Below the pieces are notes generated by a model. That model was not told the DNA's origin and searched no databases. It saw only the letters and a program-made list of their open reading frames with translations. From CALNYS01 sp942490855 (GTDB lineage: Bacteria; Planctomycetota; Phycisphaerae; Phycisphaerales; UBA1924), in assembly GCA_942490855.1 (NCBI GenBank), contig CALNYS010000004.1, positions 496,001-560,000 on the forward strand: 64,000 nucleotides of DNA, read 5' to 3'. The position numbers were made by a program, and so were the translations under genes. Below, piece by piece: positions 20,218 through 28,204 of the stretch. Each line of letters opens with the position of its first letter. The first letter of the stretch is position 1.

Positions 20218-22011
20218 GTGACCCGGACGTTCCTTGTGCTGATCGGTGCGCTCGCGCTCCCCGGCGTGACCGGTGCGCAGACGCTGCACGTCGACCCCGC
20301 CGCCCCCTTCCCGGGCGCCGGCGCCACGTGGGACGACGCGTACACCGATCTCCAGGACGCCCTCGACGCCGCCCGCGCCAACCCGGGCGCGGTCAGCGAG
20401 ATCCGCCTCGCCGCCGGCGTCTACACCCCCGACCGCGCCACGGGCGACCGCGACGCCGTCTTCGAGCTCGTGCCGCACGTCGCGCTCGTGGGCGGGTTCG
20501 CCGGCTCTAACGGCGCCGACCCCGACCTCCGCGCCCCGCACCGCCACCGCACCGTCCTCTCGGGCGACCTGCTCGCCAACGACAGCGCCGACCCCGCCAG
20601 CAGGGACGACAACGCCCGGCGCGTGTGCGCGTTCACGGGCCAGTGGGGCGTCGATCAGCCCATCACCCTCGACGGCCTCACGATCAGCGGGGGCGTCGGC
20701 GACGACGGCGACGAGGGTAGCGCCGCACGCTTCGAGCTCGCGAACCTCACCCTCGTCGATTGCGTCATCAGCGAAAACCGCTCCGTTGACGGCGCCGCGC
20801 TGCGCCTCCAGTTCTGCGGCCCGCTGCACCTCGAACGCGTCACCGTCATCGGAAACACCGGCGGGGGCATGGACGCCGACGGCTGCTGGGAAGCCGCGAT
20901 CCGCTCGTGCGACTTCATCCGCAACACCCGCCACGAACCCGACCGCAGCACCCGCGGCGGCGGGCTCTCGCTCCGCAACACCCGCGTCACCCTCACCGAT
21001 TGCGACATCGCGCAGAACTCCGCCGACCGCGGCGGCGGCGCGGCGCTCCTCGCAGGCGACGTCACCCTCGTCTCCACCCGCGTCGCCCACAACGCCGCCA
21101 CGACCCGCGGCGGCGGGCTCGAGATCTACAGCGGCGAGACCGCCCTCCTCCGCTCGCGGATCATCGGGAACACCGCGGACGACGGCGCCGGCGTCAGCGT
21201 GTCCAGCGGGCGCCTCGACGCCGTCGCCACGCTCTTCTGGACCAACATCGCCGACGACGAGGGCGGCGCCATCCAGCTCCGCCCCTCCTTCGATGAAGCC
21301 ACTCTCGTCAGCTGCGTGCTCATCGAGAACGCCGCCGACGCCGGCGGAGCCGTCTTCAGCGAGGCACCCCTGCTGCTCGCCCACTGCACCGTGTGGGGCA
21401 ACGCCGCGCAGACCGCGGGCGGGGTGCTCGACGAGACCGTCGCCCTCACCCCGCTCGCGCTGGGCTCGATCTTCCGCCACAACGCCGACGCCACGGGCGC
21501 AAGCGCCGACGCCCAGCTCACCAGCGGGCGCCCCATCCCCGCCCTGCGATCGTTTATCCAGTCGTGGGACGCCGACGGGACCAACCGACCCGACGACCCG
21601 CGCGTCCAGATCGTCACCCAGGGCACGACGCCCGTCCCGGTCCTGCTCGACGACTCGCCCGCGATCGACGCCGGCGACACCGCCGACCTGCCCCGCGACC
21701 TCTTCGACCTCGACCACGACGGCGAAGAGTACGAGCCCTCCCCCATCGACTACCTCGCCGCCGCTCGAGCCGACGGCCCCGCCCCCGACGCCGGCGCCGT
21801 CGAACGGGCCACCTCGCACAACGACGCGGCGGACCTCACCGGCGACGGCGTCGTCGGCCCGAGCGACCTGACGGTCCTGCTCTCCATGTGGGGGCCGTGC
21901 CCCGCCCCGTGCCCGGCCGACTTTAACGACGACGCCTCCGTCGACGGCGGGGACCTCACGATCCTCCTCGGCGCGTGGACCGCGATCGTCCTCCCGCCCC
22001 CCGGGTGGTGA
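20218..22011 (+). CDS. Secreted right-handed beta-helix protein with dockerin-like tail
   Basis: A 597-residue exported protein. GTG 20218 is chosen because GGAGG lies seven bases upstream and a signal peptide follows at once (RTFLVLIGALALPGVTGAQ). Residues ~30-480 are a choice-of-anchor/pectin-lyase-like parallel beta-helix with repeated GGG-L-N-T coils (TRGGGLSLRNTRVTLTDC, DRGGGAALLAGDVTLVST, TRGGGLEIYSGETALLRS). The C-terminal ~55 residues hold two calcium-loop repeats of dockerin type: DLTGDGVVGPSDLTVLLSMWG and DFNDDASVDGGDLTILLGAW. The tail is common on exported proteins of Phycisphaerae. Substrate or partner is unknown. Confidence 0.82.
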   Translation: MTRTFLVLIGALALPGVTGAQTLHVDPAAPFPGAGATWDDAYTDLQDALDAARANPGAVSEIRLAAGVYTPDRATGDRDAVFELVPHVALVGGFAGSNGADPDLRAPHRHRTVLSGDLLANDSADPASRDDNARRVCAFTGQWGVDQPITLDGLTISGGVGDDGDEGSAARFELANLTLVDCVISENRSVDGAALRLQFCGPLHLERVTVIGNTGGGMDADGCWEAAIRSCDFIRNTRHEPDRSTRGGGLSLRNTRVTLTDCDIAQNSADRGGGAALLAGDVTLVSTRVAHNAATTRGGGLEIYSGETALLRSRIIGNTADDGAGVSVSSGRLDAVATLFWTNIADDEGGAIQLRPSFDEATLVSCVLIENAADAGGAVFSEAPLLLAHCTVWGNAAQTAGGVLDETVALTPLALGSIFRHNADATGASADAQLTSGRPIPALRSFIQSWDADGTNRPDDPRVQIVTQGTTPVPVLLDDSPAIDAGDTADLPRDLFDLDHDGEEYEPSPIDYLAAARADGPAPDAGAVERATSHNDAADLTGDGVVGPSDLTVLLSMWGPCPAPCPADFNDDASVDGGDLTILLGAWTAIVLPPPGW

Positions 22012-22029
22012 CCCGGACGCGACGCCGGG

Positions 22030-22035
22030 TAGGCT
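22030..22035 (+). promoter_or_regulatory. -10 box TAGGCT, 7 bases before start (leaderless type)
   Basis: TAGGCT is followed by seven bases and then ATG at 22043. No Shine-Dalgarno sequence is present. Confidence 0.5.
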
Positions 22036-22042
22036 GGCGCGT

Positions 22043-22759
22043 ATGGCCCCCGTCATCGCCCTGCTCCTGATCGCCGCGGTCTCGTTCCTGGTCATCCGCG
22101 CCGGCGCCACGGCCCTCGAACACACGGGGCTCTCCCGCGACGCCGCACGCTTCCAGGCGCTCTCCGCGTTCTTCGGCGCGGGCTTCACCACGGGCGAGTC
22201 CGAGCTGGTCGTCAACCACCCGGTCCGGCGCAAGGTCATCCGCGACCTCATCGTCGTGGGCAACATCGGCGTCATCTCGCTGCTCACCACGGGCGTCGTC
22301 ACCGCGACCGCGAGCGTGGACCGCGCCGACGCCCTCACCCGCGTCGGGATCATCGCCGGCGGGCTCGCGCTGTTCTACCTCCTCTCGCGCTCGTCGATCT
22401 TCATGCGACTCATCGACATCAGCATCGAGCGCGCCATCCGGCGCACCGGCATCGTCGCCGCGATGGACTACGAGAAGATCCTGCGCACGCACGCCGGCTA
22501 CGGCATCGCCGAGATCGCCGTCGAGCCCGACAGCCCGCTCGCGGGCAAAACCCTCGCCGAGTCGCGCCCGCGCGACTCGGGCGTCACCGTCCTCGGCGTC
22601 TCACGCGCCTCGGGCGCGTACGACGCCGCCCCCGAGAGCGACACCACGATCAACGCCGGCGACACGATCCTCGTCTACGGCTCAGACGCCGAGCTCCGCC
22701 GGCTCGCCGAGACCCCGGCGCCTCCGCACCGCCCCACAGCGGTACCATCGGAACCATGA
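22043..22759 (+). CDS. Membrane protein with TrkA-C (RCK C-terminal) domain
   Basis: 238 residues. Two or three N-terminal helices (PVIALLLIAAVSFLVIRAGA; LIVVGNIGVISLLTTGVV; VGIIAGGLALFYLLS) surround the segment ALSAFFGAGFTTGESELVV. A C-terminal TrkA-C domain follows (GIAEIAVEPDSPLAGKTLAE to INAGDTILVYGSDAELRRL). Such domains bind small ligands in potassium channels and transporters. There is no NAD-binding TrkA-N domain and no pore subunit nearby. Confidence 0.78.
   Translation: MAPVIALLLIAAVSFLVIRAGATALEHTGLSRDAARFQALSAFFGAGFTTGESELVVNHPVRRKVIRDLIVVGNIGVISLLTTGVVTATASVDRADALTRVGIIAGGLALFYLLSRSSIFMRLIDISIERAIRRTGIVAAMDYEKILRTHAGYGIAEIAVEPDSPLAGKTLAESRPRDSGVTVLGVSRASGAYDAAPESDTTINAGDTILVYGSDAELRRLAETPAPPHRPTAVPSEP
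22743..22748 (+). promoter_or_regulatory. -10 box TACCAT, 7 bases before ABC ATPase start (leaderless type)
   Basis: TACCAT is followed by seven bases and then ATG at 22756. The box lies inside the end of the preceding gene, so this would be an internal promoter. Confidence 0.5.
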
Positions 22760-23505
22760 CCACCGCCCCCGCCACACCCCGCGCCCCCCTCGAACAGGAC
22801 CACGCCGCGGTCGTCGAGCTCCAGGGCGTCAAAAAAATCTACTACAAGCCCGACGGCGCGGTCCTCGTCGAGGCCCTCCGCGGCGTCGACGTCGCCATCC
22901 CACGCGGGCAGTACGTCGCCATCATGGGCCCCTCCGGCTCGGGCAAATCCACCATGATGAACGTCCTGGGCTGCCTCGACCGCCCCACCGAGGGCGTGTA
23001 CCTCCTCGACGGGCAGGACGCCGCGAAGATGGACGACGAGACCCTCAGCCGGTACCGCGGACGCAAGATCGGCTTCGTCTTCCAGGCGTTCAACCTCATC
23101 AGCCAGCTGACCGTCGAAGAGAACGTCGAGACCCCCCTCTTCTACCAGCACGTCAACAAGCACACCCGGCGCGAACGCGCCATCGACAAGCTCAACCTCG
23201 TCGGTCTCGGCGACCGCCTCGGGCACCGCCCCAAGGAACTCTCGGGCGGGCAGCAGCAGCGCGTCGCCATCGCACGCGCCCTCGTCACCGAACCCGCCGT
23301 CCTCATGGCCGACGAGCCCACCGGCAACCTCGACTCCAAAACCGGCGACGCCGTCCTCGACCTCTTCGACGGGCTCCACGCCAAGGGCATGACCATCGTC
23401 ATGGTCACACACGACGAGAGCGTCGCCGAACGCTGCCAGCGCGTCGTCCGCCTCCGCGACGGCAACATCGAGACCGACGAGTTCGTGCGCCCCAGAGGTA
23501 CCTGA
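22756..23505 (+). CDS. ABC transporter ATP-binding protein (LolD/MacB type)
   Basis: A 249-residue ATPase with Walker A GPSGSGKSTMM (about residues 58-68), the Q-loop VFQAFNLI, the signature LSGGQQQRVAIARAL and Walker B VLMADEPTGNLD. The last motif and the overall pattern place it in the MacB/LolD family of lipoprotein, peptide or mechanotransmission exporters. No permease gene is adjacent, which is unusual for this family; the partner must lie elsewhere. Its ATG overlaps the stop of the TrkA-C gene. Confidence 0.9.
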   Translation: MTTAPATPRAPLEQDHAAVVELQGVKKIYYKPDGAVLVEALRGVDVAIPRGQYVAIMGPSGSGKSTMMNVLGCLDRPTEGVYLLDGQDAAKMDDETLSRYRGRKIGFVFQAFNLISQLTVEENVETPLFYQHVNKHTRRERAIDKLNLVGLGDRLGHRPKELSGGQQQRVAIARALVTEPAVLMADEPTGNLDSKTGDAVLDLFDGLHAKGMTIVMVTHDESVAERCQRVVRLRDGNIETDEFVRPRGT

Positions 23506-23507
23506 GC

Positions 23508-24017
23508 GTGCGCGTCCTCGGCATCGACCCAGGCTCCCGCCTCGCCGGCTACGGCTGCATCGAGATCACCACCCGCGGCGAGACCATCGTCGAGGCCGGC
23601 GTCTTCCGCCTCGGCTCCAGCGACGCCCCCCTCCCCAGACGCCTCCTCGCCCTCGAGACCGATCTCGCCGAGACCATCGAACGCCTCCGCCCCGCGCTCA
23701 TCGGCGTCGAGTCACTCTTCAGCCACTCCAGCTGGCCCGCCTCGGCGCTCACGATGGCCCACGCCCGCGGCGTCGTGCTCCTCGCGGCACAAAAAGCCAA
23801 GGCCCAGCTCGTCGAGCTCCCGCCCGCCGAGGTGAAAAAAGCCCTCACCGGCTCCGGGCGAGCGAGCAAAGACCAGGTGCGCCGCGCCGTCGAGCAACTC
23901 CTCTCGCCGAACGCGCCGCTCGAACCCGCCGACGTCAGCGACGCCCTCGCCGTCGCCCTCGCCGCCGGCACGCGCGCCGAGGCGCACACGACCGCCGCGG
24001 TACACTCACCTTCATGA
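23508..24017 (+). CDS. ruvC: Crossover junction endodeoxyribonuclease RuvC
   Basis: Holliday-junction resolvase, 169 residues. N-terminal RVLGIDPGSRLAGYG has the first catalytic aspartate, GVESLFSH the glutamate, and the C-terminal DVSDALAVALA the remaining acidic pair. GTG start two bases after the ABC ATPase gene. ruvA and ruvB are not nearby. The gene end overlaps the next start by an ATGA. Confidence 0.93.
   Translation: MRVLGIDPGSRLAGYGCIEITTRGETIVEAGVFRLGSSDAPLPRRLLALETDLAETIERLRPALIGVESLFSHSSWPASALTMAHARGVVLLAAQKAKAQLVELPPAEVKKALTGSGRASKDQVRRAVEQLLSPNAPLEPADVSDALAVALAAGTRAEAHTTAAVHSPS
24001..24006 (+). promoter_or_regulatory. -10 box TACACT, 7 bases before NtrC-type gene (leaderless type)
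   Basis: TACACT lies within the end of ruvC and is followed by seven bases and then ATG at 24014. Confidence 0.5.
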
Positions 24018-25423
24018 GCGAAACGCCCGCCGCACAAGTGCTCATCGTCGAAGACGAGCCCGACCACGCCGATGTCATGGCCGACGCCCTGCGCAAGCTC
24101 GGGCACGTCTCCACCGTCGTCAACACGCTCGACGACGCCGTCGAAGAACTCGAGGGCGGCGCATTCGACGTCATCGTCACCGACCTCCGCATGCCCGAGT
24201 CCGGCGGACGCCACGGCGCCGCGCCCGACGGAGGCGACGCCGGCTTCATCGTCCTCCGCACCGCGCGCGACCTCCAGCCCAGCGCCGAGACGATCATCGT
24301 CACCGCCCACGGCGACGTCTCCGTCGCGCGCTCCGCGTTCAAGGACGGCGCCTTCGACTTCGTCGAGAAACCCATCGACCTCGAGCTCTTCCGCGCCGTC
24401 GTCGACCGCGCCGCCGAGACCGTCCTCCTCCGCCACCACTCCGAGGGCATGGACGACCTCGTCCAGCACGACGGCTTCGAGGGCATCATCGCCGGCTCCG
24501 AAGCGATGCGCCGCATCCTCGACACCGTCCGCACCGTCGCCGCCGCCAAGATCCCCGTCCTCGTCACCGGCGAGTCCGGCACCGGCAAAGAACTCATCGC
24601 CCGCGCCGTCCACGACCACTCCCCCCGCACCAAGAAGCGCTACGTCGCATTCAACTGCGCCGGGCAGAGCGAGTCGCTCCTCGAGGACGAACTCTTCGGG
24701 CACGTCCGCGGCGCCTTCACCGGGGCCGAGAAAGAACGCGACGGCGTCTTCGAGTACGCCGACAACGGCACGCTGTTTCTCGATGAGATCGGCGACATGC
24801 CCCCCGCCATGCAGGCCAAGCTCCTGCGCGTCCTCGAGTCCGGCGAGGTCGTCCGCCTCGGCGCCAACGCGCCCAAGAACGTGGACGTCCGCCTCGTCTC
24901 CGCGACCAACAAAGACCTCGAAGCCGCCGTCAAAGACGGCTCCTTCCGCGAGGATCTCTACTTCCGCATCAAGGGCGCGCACGTCCACCTCCCGCCCCTG
25001 CGAGAACGACGCGACGACGTCCCACGCATCGTCCGCCACGCCGTCGCGCGCTTCGCCGGCGAGATGAACGCGAGCATCCCCGACGTCTCCGACGCCGCCA
25101 TGATGCGACTCACCAGCTACCACTGGCCCGGCAACGTCCGCCAGCTCCTCTCGGTCGTCCAGAACATGGTCGTCACCGCCATCGGACGCGCCGAGAACAC
25201 CCTCGACGTCGCGCACATCCCCGCCGACATCACCAGCGCCGACGTCCCCGACGAAGCGCCGGGCGCAGGAACCCTCGCCGGCGCCAGCCTCGAACAGATC
25301 GAGAAACGCGCCATCCGCGAGACGCTCCGACTCACCGCCGGCAACCGCGAGAAGGCCGCGAAGATGCTCGGCATCGGCGAGCGCACGCTCTACCGCAAGC
25401 TCAAGGAATACGGCCTCCGCTAA
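24014..25423 (+). CDS. NtrC-type sigma-54-dependent response regulator
   Basis: 469 residues. A receiver domain (VLIVEDEPDHADVM; phosphoacceptor Asp in VIVTDLRMPES; Lys in FVEKPIDLE) is followed by an AAA+ domain with GESGTGKELIARAV near residue 186, the sigma-54 contact loop GAFTGAEKE, and Walker B GTLFLDEIGD. A Fis-type HTH ends the protein (GNREKAAKMLGIGERTLYRK). It activates sigma-54 promoters after phosphorylation. The histidine kinase at 28205 is a possible but unproven partner. Confidence 0.93.
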   Translation: MSETPAAQVLIVEDEPDHADVMADALRKLGHVSTVVNTLDDAVEELEGGAFDVIVTDLRMPESGGRHGAAPDGGDAGFIVLRTARDLQPSAETIIVTAHGDVSVARSAFKDGAFDFVEKPIDLELFRAVVDRAAETVLLRHHSEGMDDLVQHDGFEGIIAGSEAMRRILDTVRTVAAAKIPVLVTGESGTGKELIARAVHDHSPRTKKRYVAFNCAGQSESLLEDELFGHVRGAFTGAEKERDGVFEYADNGTLFLDEIGDMPPAMQAKLLRVLESGEVVRLGANAPKNVDVRLVSATNKDLEAAVKDGSFREDLYFRIKGAHVHLPPLRERRDDVPRIVRHAVARFAGEMNASIPDVSDAAMMRLTSYHWPGNVRQLLSVVQNMVVTAIGRAENTLDVAHIPADITSADVPDEAPGAGTLAGASLEQIEKRAIRETLRLTAGNREKAAKMLGIGERTLYRKLKEYGLR

Positions 25424-25497
25424 ACCGTGCGCGGCGCGCCGAAAAAATCTCAGGCATCGCGCTTGGCACAACGTTCCAGATAGCGCATCATCTGTCC

Positions 25498-27528
25498 ATG
25501 GACGCGCTGCTCCTGGTGCTCGCCGCAGCAACGCTCCTGATCATCTCGTACTTCAGTTACGGCCGGTGGCTTTCGTTCCGCGTCTTCACGCTCCGAGAAG
25601 ACGCGACGACCCCGGCCGTTTCTCTGCGCGACGACCGCGACTTCGTCCCCACCAAAAAATCCGTCGTCTTCGGGCACCACTTCACCAGCATCGCCGGCAC
25701 CGGACCCATCGTCGGGCCCGCGATCGCCGTCATGTGGGGATGGCTCCCCGCCGTCCTGTGGGTCGTCTTCGGCGCCATCTTCATCGGCGCCGTCCACGAC
25801 CTCGGCTCCCTCGCCGTTTCACTGAAAAACAAGGGAAGAACCGTCGGCGACATCGCGGGCGATCTCCTCGGACCGCGCGTGCGCACCCTCTTCCTCGTCA
25901 TCCTCATCGTCGCGCTCTGGATCGTTCTCGCCATCTTCGGGCTTGTCATCGCCGCCGTCCTCCGCCAGTACCCCGGCGCGATCTTCCCCGTCATGGTGCA
26001 GGTCCCCCTCGCGCTCGCCATCGGCGTCTTCATCCACCGCAAGGGGCGCTCCATCGTCCTGCCCTCGCTCGTCGCGCTCGCGCTCATGTACGCCAGCGTC
26101 ATCTGGGGCGACACCGGGTTCCTGCACACCTTCAACGAGGTCGCCGCCGCACAGCCCACGTGGCTCTGGGTCCTCGCGCTCCTCGGCTACGCGTACGTCG
26201 CAAGCGTCCTCCCCGTGTGGACGCTCCTCCAGCCCCGCGACTACATCAACGCCCTCCAGCTCGTCACCGCGCTCGCGCTCCTCGTCGCCGGGCTCGTCGG
26301 CGCCGCGTTCCTCGGAGGCGAACCCCTCGCCCCCGGCGCCGAGCGCGTCCCCCTGAAGCTCGTCGCGCCCGTGATGAACCTCCACCCCGCCGGCGCCCCG
26401 CCGATGATCCCCGTCCTCTTCATCACCATCGCCTGCGGCGCCATCTCCGGCTTCCACTGCCTCGTCTCCAGCGGCACCACCAGCAAACAACTCAAATGCG
26501 AGACCGACGCCCACACCGTCGGCTACGGCTCCATGCTCACCGAGTCCTTCCTCGCGACACTCGTCATCGCGGCGTGCGCGGCGGGGATCGGGCTGGGGAT
26601 CGACAAACACACCACGCTCGACAACGTCGCGCAGGTCGTCAGCCTGACCCACGAGTCCGCGTTCCAAGCGCAGTATTCCTCCTGGTCCGCCGCCGGCTCC
26701 CTCGGCGCCAAGGTCGGCGCGTTCGTCGACGGCGCCGCCAACCTCATCGCCGCCCTCGGCGTCCCGCACACCATCGCCCTCGCCCTCATGGGTGTCCTCG
26801 TCGCCTCCTTCGCAGGAACGTCGATGGACACCGCCTGCCGACTCCAGCGCTACGTCATCCAAGAACTCGCGCGCACACTCCTGCCCCCCTCTCCCCCGGG
26901 GAGAGGGGCCGGGGGTGAGGGCACGCGCGCATCAACAGATCGCCCCAACACAACAGAACCCGCGGGACGCCCTCACCCCTACCCACTCCCCGAGGGAGAG
27001 GGGGCCGGTACCCAACTCGCAGTCTGGCGACTCCCCTTCCGCCTCCTCGCCACCACCCACGGCGCCACCGCCTTCGCCGTGCTCACCGCCGCCGCCCTCG
27101 CCTTCCTCCCCGCGCCGGGTCAGGCGTGGTCGCTCAGCACCGCGGGCTCGGGCGGCATGCTCCTGTGGCCCCTCTTCGGCGCGACCAACCAGCTCCTCAG
27201 CGGGCTCGCCTTCATCGTGATCGCCGCGTGGCTCATCGCCAACAAACGCCCGTGGTGGTTCATCGTGCCGCCGGCCGTGCTGATGCTCGCCCTCCCCGCG
27301 TGGGCCCTCACGCTCCAGGCGTTCACCGGCAGCGCCAACCTCGACTCGTGGATGGAGAGCGGGCAGTGGACCCTCGTCGGGGTCAGCGTCTTCATGCTGG
27401 CAGTCGAAGCGTGGGTGGTCGCCGAGCTCGTCATCCGCCTGCGCTCAGGGCGGCTGGGCGGCCCGAAAGACGGGACCCAAAACGAGAAAACCGCCGATCA
27501 AGGCTCCGAGTTCTCGACCGGCGGCTGA
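25498..27528 (+). CDS. cstA: CstA-family carbon starvation/pyruvate transporter with repeat insertion
   Basis: A 676-residue multi-pass permease of the CstA family, linked in other bacteria to pyruvate or peptide uptake under starvation. Family hallmarks: GHHFTSIAGTGPIVGPAIAV, WGWLPAVLWVVFGAIFIGAVHD, ISGFHCLVSSGTTSKQL, FGATNQLLSG. Between residues ~462 and ~505 it contains a proline/glycine-rich stretch (PPSPPGRGAGGEG ... PHPYPLPEGEGAG) encoded by two inverted copies of the repeat family found around 39-44 kb. The insertion keeps the frame and lies between membrane segments, so the protein may still fold. The ATG has no strong ribosome-binding site. Confidence 0.9.
   Translation: MDALLLVLAAATLLIISYFSYGRWLSFRVFTLREDATTPAVSLRDDRDFVPTKKSVVFGHHFTSIAGTGPIVGPAIAVMWGWLPAVLWVVFGAIFIGAVHDLGSLAVSLKNKGRTVGDIAGDLLGPRVRTLFLVILIVALWIVLAIFGLVIAAVLRQYPGAIFPVMVQVPLALAIGVFIHRKGRSIVLPSLVALALMYASVIWGDTGFLHTFNEVAAAQPTWLWVLALLGYAYVASVLPVWTLLQPRDYINALQLVTALALLVAGLVGAAFLGGEPLAPGAERVPLKLVAPVMNLHPAGAPPMIPVLFITIACGAISGFHCLVSSGTTSKQLKCETDAHTVGYGSMLTESFLATLVIAACAAGIGLGIDKHTTLDNVAQVVSLTHESAFQAQYSSWSAAGSLGAKVGAFVDGAANLIAALGVPHTIALALMGVLVASFAGTSMDTACRLQRYVIQELARTLLPPSPPGRGAGGEGTRASTDRPNTTEPAGRPHPYPLPEGEGAGTQLAVWRLPFRLLATTHGATAFAVLTAAALAFLPAPGQAWSLSTAGSGGMLLWPLFGATNQLLSGLAFIVIAAWLIANKRPWWFIVPPAVLMLALPAWALTLQAFTGSANLDSWMESGQWTLVGVSVFMLAVEAWVVAELVIRLRSGRLGGPKDGTQNEKTADQGSEFSTGG
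26883..27008 (+). repeat. Inverted pair of C/G-rich palindromic repeats inside cstA
   Basis: Copy one (26883-26921) is CCCCTCTCCCCC-GGGGAGAGGGGCCGGGGGTGAGGG-like; copy two (26967-27008) is its reverse orientation (CCCTCACCCC...CTCCCCGAGGGAGAGGGGG). About 45 bases separate them. The whole unit is a multiple of three in effect, as cstA stays open. Confidence 0.85.
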
Positions 27529-27544
27529 CGCGGGCAAGCCCGCG
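27529..27544 (+). terminator. Short hairpin directly after cstA
   Basis: CGCGGGC/GCCCGCG with an AA centre begins one base after the cstA stop. No T-run follows, so it is at best a weak or factor-dependent terminator or a 3'-end stabiliser. Confidence 0.4.
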
Positions 27545-27638
27545 TGGATAAGCTGTGTACGAATCGGCTTGAAACCGGCTTCTGAGGGTAGCGTATCCGC
27601 TTCCCGTCGCGGGTCCAACAGGGGTGAGGTACGATTAC

Positions 27639-28151
27639 GTGTCTTCGCTACAAAAGCCTGCAAACAAAGCCATTAAAGTCGATCCCGCGCCAGAACCCGA
27701 CTGTGGAAAACTCGTGGACGTCGCGGTCGGCATCGTCCTGCGACCGGACCCTCTCCAGGGCTCGCCGATTTTGGGGATAAACCGCCCGTTCCTCGTCACG
27801 AGGCGCCGGAAAAGCACCGTCTACGGGGGCTGGTGGGAGTTCCCCGGAGGCAAGATCGAGGCGGGCGAGACGCCAGCCTCAGCGGTCGTCCGAGAACTAT
27901 ATGAAGAAGTCGCCATCGACGCACGCGTCCTCACCAAGCTCCCCCTCCGCACCCACACCTACGCCCACGCGACCGTCCGCCTCCACCCCCTGATCTGCCT
28001 GCCGACGCCCGAGACCCCCGAGCCCCGCGCCGTCGAGGTCGCCGAGTGGCGATGGATCACCCTCGACGGGCTCGACCGCGACACCTTCCTCCCCGCCAAC
28101 GGCCCGCTGCTCGACGACCTCCGCGGACACCTCGGCGCCAAAGCCGACTGA
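27639..28151 (+). CDS. MutT-like Nudix hydrolase
   Basis: A MutT/8-oxo-dGTP diphosphatase-type Nudix protein. The box is canonical: GGKIEAGETPASAVVRELYEEV, preceded by the MutT-like AVGIVL and WWEFP segments. The start is unclear. GTG 27639 has GTGAGG at suitable distance; GTG 27624 is longer; GTG 27714 would begin at VDVAVG as E. coli MutT does, and a TACGAT hexamer at 27630-27635 could then serve as its -10. The first 25-30 codons from 27639 are less GC-rich than the rest, which supports a later start. Confidence 0.8.
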   Translation: MSSLQKPANKAIKVDPAPEPDCGKLVDVAVGIVLRPDPLQGSPILGINRPFLVTRRRKSTVYGGWWEFPGGKIEAGETPASAVVRELYEEVAIDARVLTKLPLRTHTYAHATVRLHPLICLPTPETPEPRAVEVAEWRWITLDGLDRDTFLPANGPLLDDLRGHLGAKAD

Positions 28152-28204
28152 TCCCGCCCCCGGAACCGACCGAGAACACACGTGTCCCCCACAGAGGAGG
28201 TCGC

